Source: Euborellia annulipes (Eukaryota; Arthropoda; Insecta; Dermaptera; Anisolabididae). From it: a stretch of DNA of 64,000 nt. The notes below the pieces were generated by a model. The model saw only the letters and a program-made list of their open reading frames with translations. It ran no database searches and was not told where the DNA came from. The position numbers were made by a program, and so were the translations under genes. The stretch spans positions 124,001 through 188,000 of the forward strand of contig JAKCPI010000332.1 of the NCBI GenBank assembly GCA_023213315.1. Reading direction: 5' to 3'. Each line of letters opens with the position of its first letter. Position 1 is the stretch's first letter. Positions 44,461-55,585 of this stretch are shown piece by piece.

Positions 44461-44741
44461 CAATTTCCGTATATCACTATCTTGCTCTCTTTCTACCTGT
44501 TGATAACAACCAACAAATCCTTCATCTTATCTTATTTTTTTTGTCATCATACGAGTCGAGTGCTTGATTATCAAGTTTTAAATTTTTTTTTTTTTTTCTA
44601 TCAAAAATTTAGCAATGGAGAATATTTGGTCAAGTTGAGGAATTAATTAAGCGTTGCCTCGTGGAAATTAAATTAAAACTGTATTTCTCTCACCTTTCTG
44701 AAAATAGCTATTAATTAAAAAATTAGCAGAGGAGTTATAAA
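44461..44741. other. Unannotated stretch
   Basis: No features beyond TTGATAACAA near 44500. Confidence 0.4.
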
Positions 44742-44822
44742 AATGTGGTATGATTGGTTTAAGATCACATAACCTTCGGTAGTTGAATGTTATGTTCTAT
44801 GCCTGTCACTCTAACCAAATTG
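44742..44822 (+). repeat. Diverged relative of the HER 5' hairpin
   Basis: It reads TGATTGGTTTAAGATCACAT, then AACCTTCGGTAGTTGAATGT and TGCCTGTCACTCTAACCA. Spacing and the CCTTCGGTA loop match HER, with outer stems rebuilt from other bases. HER sequence does not follow it. Confidence 0.5.
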
Positions 44823-44825
44823 GTG

Positions 44826-45075
44826 TTATTTATTGGCGAGGCCAAACATCCCATGGCCCCCGGGGAATCGAACCCAGGATCTCCAGCCTTAGGTGCTGTC
44901 CATTGCACCAGGCCACCGGACCCTCGACAATTTGAGACTATTCGCCGTAAATAACACTCACAGATTTGTTAGATATATATCTCAATGACTTTGTTAAGTC
45001 CGAAAAGAATCGAGATGTTTTGAATAGAAATATCTAATTCAAATATATACATCTCGAAAATATTTAACAATTTTG
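44826..45075 (-). mobile_element. SINE family 2 copy with upstream repeat
   Basis: CCAAACATCCCATGGCCCCC, box B complement GGGAATCGAACCC, and CACCAGGCCACCGGACCC give the head; the adjoining ~120 bp (to 45075) resembles 17175-17285. The head orientation relative to that repeat is reversed compared with the 17.3-kb head. Confidence 0.7.
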
Positions 45076-45107
45076 TTATTACATTAGAATTGAAGAAATA
45101 ATTTTTT

Positions 45108-45145
45108 TTTTTAAACACTCACACTTTTTCCCATTCACACACATT
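45108..45145 (-). mobile_element. SINE family 3 tail fragment
   Basis: AAACACTCACACTTTTTCCC matches the end of the family tail in reverse. Nothing else of the element follows. Confidence 0.45.
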
Positions 45146-45392
45146 TTCTTACATCACATCCGCACAAAATTGACAAATAATTATAATAAAATCAATGATA
45201 AAATTAAGAAACAAGTTACATACAAGGTATATAAATAAAATAAAAAATAAAAATATATAACAACCTGAAGCGTGTCAACAAAATTCCTCAAAATGTCGAA
45301 TGGCACAATTGTGTAAAATATTTTTTGCCATTTTATAAGGACCAACATGCGAGTCAAGGTTAGATTGACACGAGCTCTCTATGAAATAAATT

Positions 45393-45630
45393 TGTTTTAA
45401 TCAAAATCGTTGGAACGAATTTTGAGAAAATCGAAAAAAAAAGAAAAATTACATCAATAAACTACTAGTACTCTTTGGCTGATTTTGTTCAAGCTTCAGA
45501 CAGACCATTTTGCGAAACTCACTTTTTTAGACTGAGAGACCCTCAAAACGTTTATTATATATCCATCAAAATCTCGACGTCGATTTTTTAACATGAATGC
45601 AATATCAAGATATATAGGTAAGAAAAACTT
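45393..45630 (+). mobile_element. HER repeat, 5' truncated
   Basis: It starts in the core (TTTTAATCAAAATCGTTGG) and runs to the 3' end (TATAGGTAAGAAAAACTT), skipping most of the microsatellite. Its 3' end faces the 3' end of the next copy. Confidence 0.75.
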
Positions 45631-45698
45631 AAAATTAATTATTTTAATCAACAATTTTTTAAGCATTTATTTTCTACTAGGCTATCAGAATTGATTTT

Positions 45699-46641
45699 TA
45701 CTTTCTCTTACCTCTATATATGTTAATATATATAGAGAGAGAAAGTATTGGTTTCATGTCAAAAATTCGATGTCGAGATTTTGATGGATCTTCACGTTTT
45801 GAGGTCCCCTGAATCCAAAAAGTGGTTTTCGCGACATGGTCTGTCTGTCTGTGTGTCTGTGTGTGTGTGTGTGTGTGTGTGAACAAAATATCTCAAGAAC
45901 GAAAAGAGCTAGGAAGTTGAAATTTTATATTTAAGTTAGGCACCCCCATGGGACGTGACACGAAGCTTTTGGACAAAATCGGCCAAAAAGTACTAGTACT
46001 TTACTGATTCACTTTTTCAGTTTTTTTTCGATTTTCTCTAAATTTGCTCCAACGATTTTTTTTTTTAATTCTCTATAAAATGTATATTCTCATTTTGTGA
46101 TTGAAACCTTCTGAAGACCACTTTACTCTTGTACTCCTTAGAAAAGATAGGAGAAATGGTTGCCATGGTATCAAAATATAAATATTTTCCCATACTTATA
46201 AATTTTACATCAGCCCCCGGGTTTGGCGTAGTAAGTAGCGTGCCTACCTCCTATACCAAACGTCGCGGGTTCGGACCCAGGCAGTCCGATGATTTTATTT
46301 AAGCCATTTGGATACCAGATGGCTTAAATAGAAATGCCTCAACCCACAATAGATATTTTCTCTACAACGGTTATCGTCAAAGTCTTATATGGCCTAAGTT
46401 GCCGAAAAGACTGTATGTATGTGTGTGTGAATGTGAGTGTGAATGAGAAAAAAGTGTGAATGTTTAAAAAAAAAAAAAAAAAAAAAAAATTTACATCTTG
46501 AATTCAATAGTACCCTACTGTCGGAAACTAAATACATGTCGACACAAAAAATCTGGTGTGACAAGCACAGTACACAACTTTCGATTACCGAAGGTAAGAG
46601 AAAGTTGTGTGCTGTGCGCCAGTCACACCAGATTTTTTTTT
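45699..46641 (-). mobile_element. HER repeat, full-length, interrupted by SINE-3
   Basis: Minus strand: 3' hairpin at 45699-45748, (CA)n at 45851-45881, core, then the SINE insert 46212-46489, then the region after the 5' hairpin and the intact hairpin (46545-46641). Confidence 0.88.
46212..46489 (+). mobile_element. SINE family 3, full-length, with 8-bp target duplication
   Basis: TTTACATC flanks it at 46204-46211 and 46490-46497, both parts of the interrupted HER. The head reads CCCCCGGGTTTGGCGTAGTA, box B GCGGGTTCGGACCC; then the AAGCCATTTGG hairpin, the shared tail motif, a GTGTGAATG tract and poly-A. Confidence 0.9.
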
Positions 46642-47182
46642 GTGGTAAACAAAAATGTGTATATTTTCCAATTATTTATTGTTGATCTCCTTTGTTGGAT
46701 TTATTTAATCTCCTATTGCATAATAACTAGTTACTCTGCATTATTATTTTGTTAATTATTCATTAATTTAATTTTTCACTTGTTTTTCTATTATCATTTG
46801 ACCGGAAATAGAATCAAATCCTTTTTTTTTCTTTTTTCAATTCACTTAATCGAAAAATTTGTTCGATTTATCATTGAACCGGTTAATCGGTCGACAAAAA
46901 GAAAGTAGGACTTCAAAAAAAAAATAAATTCAAGTTAAATAATAAGCCATTTAGAGAAACCTGTTGGTTCCTTATTGGTTATGAACAAATTAAATAATTT
47001 TTTCTTTCCTTTTAATTCTTAATTAATTTACAATCGTTCTAAAGGTAATGAGACAAAAATAAAAGAGGAGACACGAAAACCGAAATAAAGAGATTAATTA
47101 TAATCGATTAAATTATATATATAGGGTATAATCAACTCAAACACACACATGCTTTAGTCAAAAATTTATTTACTTGTGCTTT
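46642..47182. other. Unannotated AT-rich stretch
   Basis: No element ends or genes recognised. GAACCGGTTAATCGGTCGAC near 46876 is unassigned. Confidence 0.45.
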
Positions 47183-47186
47183 TTAA

Positions 47187-47234
47187 GGCTGCGTTCACAC
47201 TGGAGCGACGAGTGGCACCAGTGTGAACGCTGCC
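47187..47234. mobile_element. Miniature TTAA-flanked palindrome, 48 bp
   Basis: GGCTGCGTTCACACTGG and CCAGTGTGAACGCTGCC are 17-bp inverted repeats with one mismatch, around a 14-bp loop, between TTAA (47183-47186) and TTAA (47235-47238). It is nothing but transposon ends. Confidence 0.82.
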
Positions 47235-47402
47235 TTAATGGAAATTGAAATGCATGATTGATTTAAAATTATTAAAGATCAAATATTGATATTTAAAATA
47301 AATTCTGAAGAATTAATTTTTCAAAAAAATAAAAATAAGCCTTAATAATTTTTCATTAACAAATTTGTAAAAAACTCTTTTCTTACAGTATCAACCTATT
47401 AA

Positions 47403-47690
47403 GACAGATGGCAAACTGTTCGCATGTTTTTGCCGATAAGATGACGTTAGAGGTCTTAAAAAGTTAGCCAAAAAGTTCCCAACTTTTACGAAAATATGCC
47501 AATAGATGGCAGGATGCTAGGGCTATATTTAATCTCATGTATTTGTTTGATTTTATATTAATATATCATTTAAAACAGCATAAAAATATAGGCTTATAAG
47601 TGATCTGATAATGCCTGCTATTAGACTAGCCTGCCATCTTTTGTAAGAGTGCTGAACTATTTGGCCGTTAATTTTTAAATAAATACGAAA
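47403..47690 (-). mobile_element. TTAA family R element, diverged partial copy
   Basis: After TTAA (47399-47402) it reads TTCGCATGTTTTTGCCGATA and later TTAGACTAGCCTGCCATCTT, parallel to 13.7 and 63.7 kb. The other end is missing. Confidence 0.6.
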
Positions 47691-48600
47691 TTTATTTTTG
47701 ACTTGGTCATCACTTTATTTGGATATTAATGATTTTTACATTTTTAGATTTAAAAAAAAAATTACAATTTTCATAATTAGAACGTTATTTTTTTCATGCT
47801 TTATAAATTTAAAAAAAAGCATTCTATTATGTAAAATGCTAACGAATTTAAATCATTAAAAAAAAACCGCATAAAAAAAATCTTTAAAATGCCTCAGTAG
47901 TTTCGGTCTAAAGATTCAATGTGCCCTCCTGAAGCCCCTTAAAAAAAACTATGAGGTGTCTCTAAATAATTCCAATATTTTTAAATAACAATAATAATAA
48001 ATAATAATTAGAACAACATAGAAAACAAATTTTATTTTTAATTGATATCATTGTTACTATTAATTATTAAAAAATTTTAATGATTAAAAATTAAATTAAA
48101 ATAACAATTAGAAAATAATTGCGAAAATAAATTCTTGTTTGTCTCTCTCTTTCCATAATGAACAGTTTGTTTGATTTATAGTTTAACCGTTGAAAATTCT
48201 CTCTGGTTTTTTTGAAGGTCAATAGAAAATAAATATTTTTTTTTTCAATATACAACATACCTGTATATAGATTTATATATAAAATAGTTTTATTTTAGTG
48301 TAATTATACAACAAGGAAGTTTTTTTTTTTTATTCCTCTTTCTCCGGCTGACCTCAACGTACTTCCCACTTCTCCCCGGCAAGGTTATTTTGCTTATGAG
48401 AATATAACTATCTATATATACATGAAAATAACACAATAGAATACGAGCTGATATCTTATCTGCTTTAATGGCTTGCTGGAAATTGATATCTTTTTTTTTT
48501 TTATTCTACCTGATGTTGTTGTTGTTGTTTTGTACATAACGCGAAGGGGGGATGAGTTTGGAGCCAATTGACAAATAATTAATAAAAAAAATCAATTTTT
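47691..48600. other. Unannotated AT-rich stretch
   Basis: Long AT-rich sequence with (TTG)n at about 48515-48530. No genes or element ends. Confidence 0.45.
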
Positions 48601-48605
48601 CTTTG

Positions 48606-49100
48606 AATGAATTAAATTCATAAGAGATTATTGGGACATCGAGCTATAATTTTTTTACTTATTAAAAAATTATCGTAATTAATTTTTTTGTTATCAAGCA
48701 AATACAAAAAAACAATCTGTCCCAATAATCTTTAATTTTTTTTTAAATTTAAAAATGAATTTATTGTTATTATTGATCACATATTAATTAAGAAATTTTT
48801 AAAATAAGCTTAGATGATTTATTTAAAAATCAAATGTCAAATTAGTTCAGCATTCTTGCAATAGATGGCAGGCTAGTCTAACAGCCGATCCCCTAATAGC
48901 CTGTATCTGGCCTATATATATTTTTATGCTTTTATAAAAGATAAATAATATATAATAACATTTATAAAGTATTTATTGTTAAAAGATCAATGAAAATCAA
49001 CCAAATGCATTAAATATTATTAGCCTCCATTCTGACATCTATTGGCAAATTTTTGAATTACTTGATTTTTTGGGCATACTTTTTATGACACACAACGCCA
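48606..49100 (+). mobile_element. TTAA family R element, ends missing
   Basis: It runs from GAATGAATTAAATTCATAAG to GACACACAACGCC, without HER inserts, and so shows the ancestral state of the sites occupied by HER at 14.07 and 14.88 kb. Both outer ends are lost. Confidence 0.75.
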
Positions 49101-49536
49101 CATTTTCCATCCCTAGGCGCCCTTCTTTAAGTTAATCAAAATTATCAAAAAAAATACAGTATAAAATTTCGAGATACGTATTGAATGTGATATTATAATT
49201 CAATAGTCTCGATCGGACTCTTTAGTCATAGTAATTTAACATTAACACTCTTCGATTACATTTAAATTTTTAGCATTTTTTTTTAGCATTAAATGAAGTG
49301 AATATTAGATATATACGAATAATCATAGATCGGAAGATAAAAATGAATATGACTTTATTTTAATACTTACATAGACAAGAAATGGAATGTGACCGTGATT
49401 AAAAAATAAATAAATCTGAAGAAACTCTTTTCTTACCTGTAACAAAAAAGAAATTAAAATTAATAGATATTCAATATTTCAGAAGGGCTGGAATAGAGGT
49501 AGAGGTTTCATTTCTTAATCTATTTTGTTGCATATT
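49101..49536. other. Unannotated AT-rich stretch
   Basis: Nothing recognised. Confidence 0.45.
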
Positions 49537-49545
49537 CATTTATTT

Positions 49546-49820
49546 CTTCTTTTTTTTTTCTTACTAAAAACATTCACACTTTTTTCTTATTCACACTCAC
49601 ATTCACACACACATTCATGCAGTCTTTTCGGCAACTTAGGCCATATAAGACTTTTGACGATAACCGTTGTTGAGAATATATCTATTGTGGGGTCAGGCAT
49701 TTCTATTTAAGCCATCTGGTATCCAAATGGCTTAAATAAAATCATCGGACTGCCTGGGTCCGAACCCGCGACGTTTGGTATAGGAGGGAGGCGCGCTACC
49801 TACTACGCCAAACCCGGGGG
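49546..49820 (-). mobile_element. SINE family 3, full-length, with 9-bp target duplication
   Basis: CATTTATTT flanks it at 49537-49545 and 49821-49829. All family parts are present in minus orientation: poly-T, CA tract, tail motif, GGTCAGGCATTTC, hairpin and tRNA-like head ending CCAAACCCGGGGG. Confidence 0.92.
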
Positions 49821-49925
49821 CATTTATTTGATTATCCGGACTACTTAACCCCAAATAGTCCTCAAAAATGAGTTTCTACTATCAAATTTTACTATAAAAT
49901 ATTGGCCTACACATATTAAAAATAC

Positions 49926-50597
49926 AAAAATCTGGTGTGACTGGCGCACAGCACACAACTTTCTCTTACCTTCGGTAATCGAAAGTTGTGTACTGTGCTT
50001 GTCTCACCAGATTTTTTGTGTCGACATGTATTTAGTTTCCGACAGTAGGGTACATTCGATTTTCAAGATGTAAAATTTATAAGTATGGCAAAATATTTAT
50101 ATGTTGTTACCATGTTTCTCCTATCTTTTCTATGGAGTACAAGAGTAAAGTGGTCTTCAGAAGATTTCAATCACAAAATGAGAATATACATTTTAAAGAG
50201 AATCTAAAAAATAATTGACTTTTGAATTTAAAAAAAAATCTTTGGAGCAAATTTTGAGAAAATCGAAAAAAACTGAAAAAGTGCATCAGTAAAGTACTAG
50301 TACTTTTTGGTCAATTTTGTTCAAAAGCTTCGTGTCACGTCCCATGGGGGTGCCTAACTTAAATATACAATTTCAACCTCCTAGCTCTTTTCGTTCTTGA
50401 GATATTTTGTTCACAGACAGACACACAGACAGACAGACAGACAGACAGACAGACTATGTCGCGAAAACCACTTTTTTGGATTCAGGGGACCTCAAAACGT
50501 GAAAATCCATCAAAATCTCGACATCGAATTTTTGACATGAATCCAATACTTTCTCTCTCTATATATATTAACATATATATAGAGGTAAGAGAAAGTA
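49926..50597 (+). mobile_element. HER repeat, full-length copy
   Basis: Complete 5' hairpin, core, long (GACA)n at about 50412-50454, CGCGAAAACCACTTTT and 3' hairpin ending GAGAAAGTAA. Very close to 6066-6760 and 60096-60783. Confidence 0.9.
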
Positions 50598-50911
50598 AAA
50601 AATGGAGAATATAGGCCTAATTTCTTAAATACAGTAGCTAAGAGAAAAGCAAAGTTATTCTTTATTTCTCACTTAAATGCAATGAGGTTCACTTAATATT
50701 AATAAAATTTGACAATTTTCATTTATTGTCTCAAAGGCTACATCAAAAAAAATTACGCATTTTAAGGCTAAAACTTCTTCGACTGAATTTTTAACGACGT
50801 TTATATGAGGGAGAACTGAATATTAATGAATTGAATGTTATGTTTATTATTTTTGTTTGTTTATGACTCAAAATTTTGTATGAATGTATAAAATGTGTCT
50901 ATATAGTATTA
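50598..50911. other. Unannotated stretch
   Basis: Nothing recognised. Confidence 0.4.
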
Positions 50912-51323
50912 CACTGTAAAAAATAATCTGAATTTTAGTGTGTTTTGTAATACAAAATTTACAAATTTCCCTTGTAAATGAAAACTGATACTATGCATTT
51001 ATCTAATAAATTTACAAATTTATGCGTTCAAATATTTAAAACACAAAAACATTTTAAAATTACAATTTTTTTTTTTTTCGAAAAATAGAGTACGAATTGT
51101 AATTTTACATATATTGTATGGTGATTTTCGTTAAAAATTGTATTTTTTCGAAAGAAGTTTGGGAATTCTAAAAATACCACACAATAGCACTCTAATTTTT
51201 GAACGGCTTAAAATACATAATACATAAATGATTTTTACAAAGACTTACTAAATTTAGTATGTTTGTGTTTATGAAATTTACTTCCTACACAATTGTAAAA
51301 TCAACAAAATTTTTTTTACAGTG
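50912..51323. mobile_element. TA-flanked element, family X-like, 412 bp
   Basis: It begins CACTGTAAAAAATAATCTG and ends AATTTTTTTTACAGTG, with TA on both sides (50910-50911, 51324-51325). The body differs from the other X copies, so it shares ends only. Confidence 0.75.
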
Positions 51324-51325
51324 TA

Positions 51326-52192
51326 GGATTATTACCTAAGAAAAGTTAATCAGTCTTATTTTATTTCTTTTAAAATAAAAAGTTAGGCCAGAGTAAATCC
51401 ACTTCGAGAGAAAGAATCCTCCCAAGAGGGTGGATGTTGTCTTTTTATAACGCTCTTCATCTCATGAGAGCAGATAGCTACTACACGTGTGAATTCTAAA
51501 ATGCAAGATCCACATTTTCCATATGAATTCTTACAAGTGGGATCTGACTAAGAGAAATATTAATTTTTAATCGAATTTCATTTTATATCTCTCTCTTTCT
51601 CAATTTTCTGATACCATCACCGAAACGTCAAATAAATTATATAGTCCTAGGTAAGAGAAAGTAAAAAAACTAGAAATTATTTAATATTATTATAAAAGTA
51701 AGTCCGACAGATCCAGGAAGAGTTTGTCTAAATTCATTTTATTAAGGCAAGTCCAGCGAAGCCAGCTGGTAATAATATTTTAGTTTTAGTTGTAATAAAA
51801 AAACAAGTAGGCATCTTATCCAGTAGTGTAGAGCTTGACCCGCATGTCAATAGCAAGAAATAACTCTCTACCCCCCCCCTCTCCTTAACCCCTGCCCCTG
51901 GTGTCACTTCACTTCACTTATCCTATCAGACCAACAACGAGCTCAAATTGGACAATTGCCAGAAGAGGTGGAAGGAAAAACTAACTCTCCTCTCCTCTCC
52001 TCTCTAATGGGCACAATGAGACAAAAGAGGCACATCTGCGCGCCGCGAGGGGTCACATAACCAAAGGGTCATCCCAGCCTGGTGTTATTTAAAACTAAAA
52101 TGAAAAAAAAAAAATTAACATCTTGTTAATGATGACGATGATACTCACAAAAATTTAATAATTGGCCCGCTCGATTACAACATTCATTTGGA
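51326..52192. other. Unannotated stretch with small remnants
   Basis: A HER 3'-end scrap (TAGGTAAGAGAAAGTAA, 51648-51664) follows CACCGAAACGTCAAATAAA, a hammerhead-type tail. A poly-C run lies near 51871. A GC-richer spot at 52010-52090 is unassigned. Confidence 0.4.
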
Positions 52193-52196
52193 TTAA

Positions 52197-52826
52197 GGGG
52201 GTTCAGGAGCGACGTCTAAACGTACTTTAAAAAAAAAAACTAGATTATTTCAAGGAATTTTTCAATGCGTTTTTTTTTTTAAATGAATTAAATTCATAAG
52301 AGATATTGGGACATCGAGCTATAATTTTTTTAATGACTTATTAAAAAATTATCGTAATTAATTTTTTTGTTATCAAGCAAATACAAAAAACAATCAGTAA
52401 CAATAATCTTTAATTTTTTTTTAAATTTAAAAATGAATTTATTGTTATTATTAATCACAGATTAATTAAGAAATCAAGAAAAAGGAGCTTAGATGATTTA
52501 TTTAAAAACCATTTGTCAAATTATTTCAGCATTCTTGCAATAGATGGCAGGATAGTCTAACAGGCGATCCCCTAATAGCCTATATCTGGCCTATATTTAT
52601 ATATTTTTATACTTTTATAAAAGATACATAATATATAATAACATTTATAAAGTATTTATTGATAAAAGATCAATGAAAATCAACCAAATGCATTAAATAT
52701 TATTAGCTACCCTTCTGACATCTCTTGGCAAATTTTTGAATTACTTGATTTTTTGGGCATACTTTTTGACACACTACGCCCTCTTATCGGGAAAAACATG
52801 CGTAACACTTTCGCTCCTATTCCGCC
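52197..52826 (+). mobile_element. TTAA-flanked family R element, 630 bp, complete
   Basis: It begins GGGGGTTCAGGAGCGACG after TTAA (52193-52196) and ends TTTCGCTCCTATTCCGCC before TTAA (52827-52830). The termini share AGGAGCGA. No ORF of note. It is the reference copy for this family in the window. Confidence 0.87.
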
Positions 52827-52925
52827 TTAATGGGGAGCAAACAATTAGAGTTTTAAAAACATTTTCTAGATATTGAAATAATCTGACACCTAAGCCAAAG
52901 GATCAAACTGTAGCTTGGAGTTTAA

Positions 52926-53373
52926 TGGCAACCATTTCTCCTATCTTTTCAATGGAGTAAAGAGAAAGGGGGTACATTTTAAAGAGAATCTAAAAAATAA
53001 TTGATTTTTGAATTTTAATTAAAATCATAGAAGTCTTAATTAAAATCGTTGGAGCGAATTTAGAGAATATCGAAAAAAAAAACTGAAAAAGTGCATCAGT
53101 AAAGTACTAGTACTCTTTGGCCTATTTTGTTCGAAAGCTTCGTGTCATGTCCCATGGGGGTGCCTAACTTAAATATAAAATTTGAACCACCTAGCTCTTT
53201 CCGTTCTTGAGATATTTTGTTCACAGACACACCATGTTGCAAAAAACACTTTTTTTGGATTCAGGGGACCTCAAAACGTGTATATCCATCAAAATCTCGA
53301 CATTGAATTTTTGAAATGAAACCAATACTTTCTCTCTCTCTATATATTAACATATATAAAGGCAAGAGAAAGT
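52926..53373 (+). mobile_element. HER repeat, 5' truncated
   Basis: It starts at TGGCAACCATTTCTCC and includes core, a shortened microsatellite and the 3' hairpin. A ~20-bp duplication (AAAATCATAGAAG, AAAATCGTTGGAG) lies in the core. Confidence 0.83.
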
Positions 53374-53629
53374 AAAAATGAGTTCAGCCCACCCTAATAT
53401 TCACTCTAAGAGGCGGATTTAATTATTTCTTCCAACAACAATGCTAATGAACAAAAATAATAATGTCCTCGTCGTAAGTGTTAATAAATTGTAAAGACAA
53501 TAAAATAGTAATATTTTTATTTTATTGGTTTTTTTTTTTTAAGGTGAAAGGATTTATTTTATGTCACGATTATGTCACTTGTGCTGTCTTGGGGGGGGGG
53601 GGCTCTATGGTGAGAGATAAGAAATGAAA
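53374..53629. other. Unannotated stretch
   Basis: Poly-G run at about 53591-53602. Nothing else. Confidence 0.4.
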
Positions 53630-54000
53630 GACAGAGAGAGATGCAAACAAGTCGCGAAACAAAAGTGAAAATTCAGGTCAGAGAGCGCGAACGACTCTAA
53701 TGTTGTATAGAGGGGGGAGGCGGAGAGGAGGAAAAAGAGGGGAAATTATTTCTCCCCCCCCGCCTCTCTCTCTCTCTCGCTATTCTCGGCGCGGAGGTCG
53801 CGACGTGCTTGGTGACGTCACGCCCCGGAGCAGAGCGTCTCCCGAGATCCGGCTGCCACTTCCTCTCTCTCTCACTCACATTCTCTCTCTCTCTCTCTCT
53901 CTTGTTTGTCCTTCCGTTCTTCTCTTCTCTTCTTTTAAGCATGCATCCTTTTCGATGCTGAAAAGACAGCACAGCAACAGCAGGTACAATAAAAGATAAA
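53630..54000 (+). promoter_or_regulatory. CpG-rich island, possible promoter or first exon
   Basis: This is the richest GC/CpG stretch seen (CGGCGCGGAGGTCGCGACG), with TGACGTCA at 53813-53820, CT tracts (for example 53882-53903) and poly-C. It ends CAGCACAGCAACAGCAG followed by GTACAA, a plausible splice donor. The frames at 53700-53999 and on the opposite strand are low-complexity, so no protein is called. A promoter with a 5' UTR exon is possible but unproven. Confidence 0.35.
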
Positions 54001-54372
54001 ACATTCTAAACACTTGATTAACAATTTAAAAACCATTATTATATATTTATCAACAATAATTTCATTTTCAATTATTGAAATGAAACAAACAAATTATTAA
54101 ATAAACAAGTTAATTAAAATTTTAATAATTTAGAGTGTTAATTATTTTTCTTTAATTAATTAATATGAAGCTATAAGGACTACCAACGTGTTGATAACAA
54201 AAGTCACTAAAAATAATAATTAAAAAAAAAAAAGCAAGATTATAATTCGTTTTTATTTAATTTTTTCTCTAATGTATTTTTAGCCCTCACTGTACGTAGT
54301 ACTAAGGGAGAGAGATTATTTTATTTGAAATTTATGTTTTTAAACTAAGAAAGAAAGAACATTGTGTGGTTT
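54001..54372. other. Unannotated AT-rich stretch
   Basis: No features beyond CCTCACTGTACG at 54287-54298, which echoes the right end of the 874-1079 element but has no partner. Confidence 0.4.
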
Positions 54373-54470
54373 TATGAAACCACGATGCAAGTGAAACTTA
54401 TTTTCGGATCGTAGGCGTTTAACTGAAAATTTTCAGAAAATTATTCAATTAAGGTTATTAAAATCGCGTT
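54373..54470 (-). repeat. Dispersed repeat shared with 5121-5220
   Basis: GGTTTTATGAAACCACGATG, CAAGTGAAAC and TTTAACTGAAAATTTTC match 5.1 kb in reverse. Not assigned to a class. Confidence 0.6.
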
Positions 54471-54559
54471 TTTAATCTTAACTTAATAATTGGAAAATGG
54501 GAATGATAATGGGAAATCAATAGAGGCATATAAAAACTGTGAACAATATTTATTTAGCA

Positions 54560-54615
54560 ATTAGCCGCGCCGCCCGCCTTTGGCGGGCGGCACGTCTATT
54601 CAGGTGGGCTTCGTT
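54560..54615 (-). mobile_element. Helitron-like 3' end fragment
   Basis: TTAGCCGCGCCGCCCGCC and TTTGGCGGGCGGC form the GC hairpin of the Helitron-like 3' end. No further match. Confidence 0.5.
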
Positions 54616-54693
54616 TAAAAATTGAATTATTAAATCTCACAATTATTTTTTTATAATTCGTTATATATATTAAATTTCAACTTTCTTATTTTT

Positions 54694-54761
54694 GTCGTCA
54701 CGGATTGTGACGTCATGACTTGTAGCGTCACGGCTCTTGACGTCACGGCTTGTAACGCGAC
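54694..54761. repeat. Short tandem repeat with CRE-like octamers
   Basis: Four to five units of about 15 bp of the type GTCACGGCTTGTAAC. Two full TGACGTCA octamers (54708-54715, 54738-54745) and several near-matches arise from it. Confidence 0.7.
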
Positions 54762-55585
54762 ATGCTGATAGAAGAGCCAAAAATTTTGAGAGGATATAAT
54801 AAAAGTTTCACTTTAAAAAAGGCATTTGAGTTAATTTGAAATTTTAAACTTCATGAGTGGGAAGATTAAAATGAAAATAAATTCCCTTCTCTCTCTCTTT
54901 TTATTTGTGTGTGTGTTTTGTAATTTTCAACCAAAATTTGTCTGTTATTTTTACCTTATTACCTACATGACGATTTTAAAAGATTATCGAAAAAAATGGC
55001 GGATGATACTTGGTTTCTTTTCTTCAGATATGAATTTGTATGACGCCTTTACCATCTCGGCTAATTACTTTGTTAAGAATTTTAAGCTACTTAAATTTTA
55101 TTGATTTTTTTTTTATTTAATAAACTAGAATAGTGTATATTAAATTTCAAGCAAGGTAGTATATGACAGCATATTTTTTTATAGTGTAAATTAATAGAAA
55201 CAAACAACAAGTAATTGTTGATTATGTTGATCAAAAACGATCCTTTGCATCAACAAAAAATAGATGAGAATAAAATAAAACATTTTGAATGTATTAAATT
55301 TAGTGCGATCACAACATCTACTTTCTCTATTAAATAAAAAGATGCAAAGTGTTAAGTGCATCGATCGAGGGAGCAAAAGGCAACCGGGAAGAGCAAAGCG
55401 TTGTTGTTGCACCATTCAGGGCGGTCGGTTGCTGATTAGATAAGCTCCAGCCAGCCAGCCAGCATCCAACGAAAGGGAAGAGAATGAGAGAGATTATAAA
55501 CACGCGTTCTTCCGATTAAATTCCCATACACATCTCTCTCTCTTAGATTATATAAATCCAACAATGTGGTATTATTTTCCACAAA
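54762..55585. other. Mostly unannotated stretch
   Basis: An 83-codon frame at 54853-55104 is hydrophobic and unrecognised; its AT-rich codons argue against a real gene. A CCAGCC tandem lies at 55448-55463. Confidence 0.35.

Noticed and set aside
44154..44503. Overlapping coding frames at 44.15-44.50 kb
   Set aside because: All depend on GA/CT tracts (ER and SL repeats) and appear on both strands alike.
53697..53999. Protein-coding exon at 53.7-54.0 kb
   Set aside because: The frames on both strands are low-complexity and no domain is visible, so only a possible regulatory or UTR role is noted.
54287..54298. Second mariner-like end (CCTCACTGTACG) at 54.29 kb
   Set aside because: No matching inverted end is found nearby; a 12-mer alone is weak.
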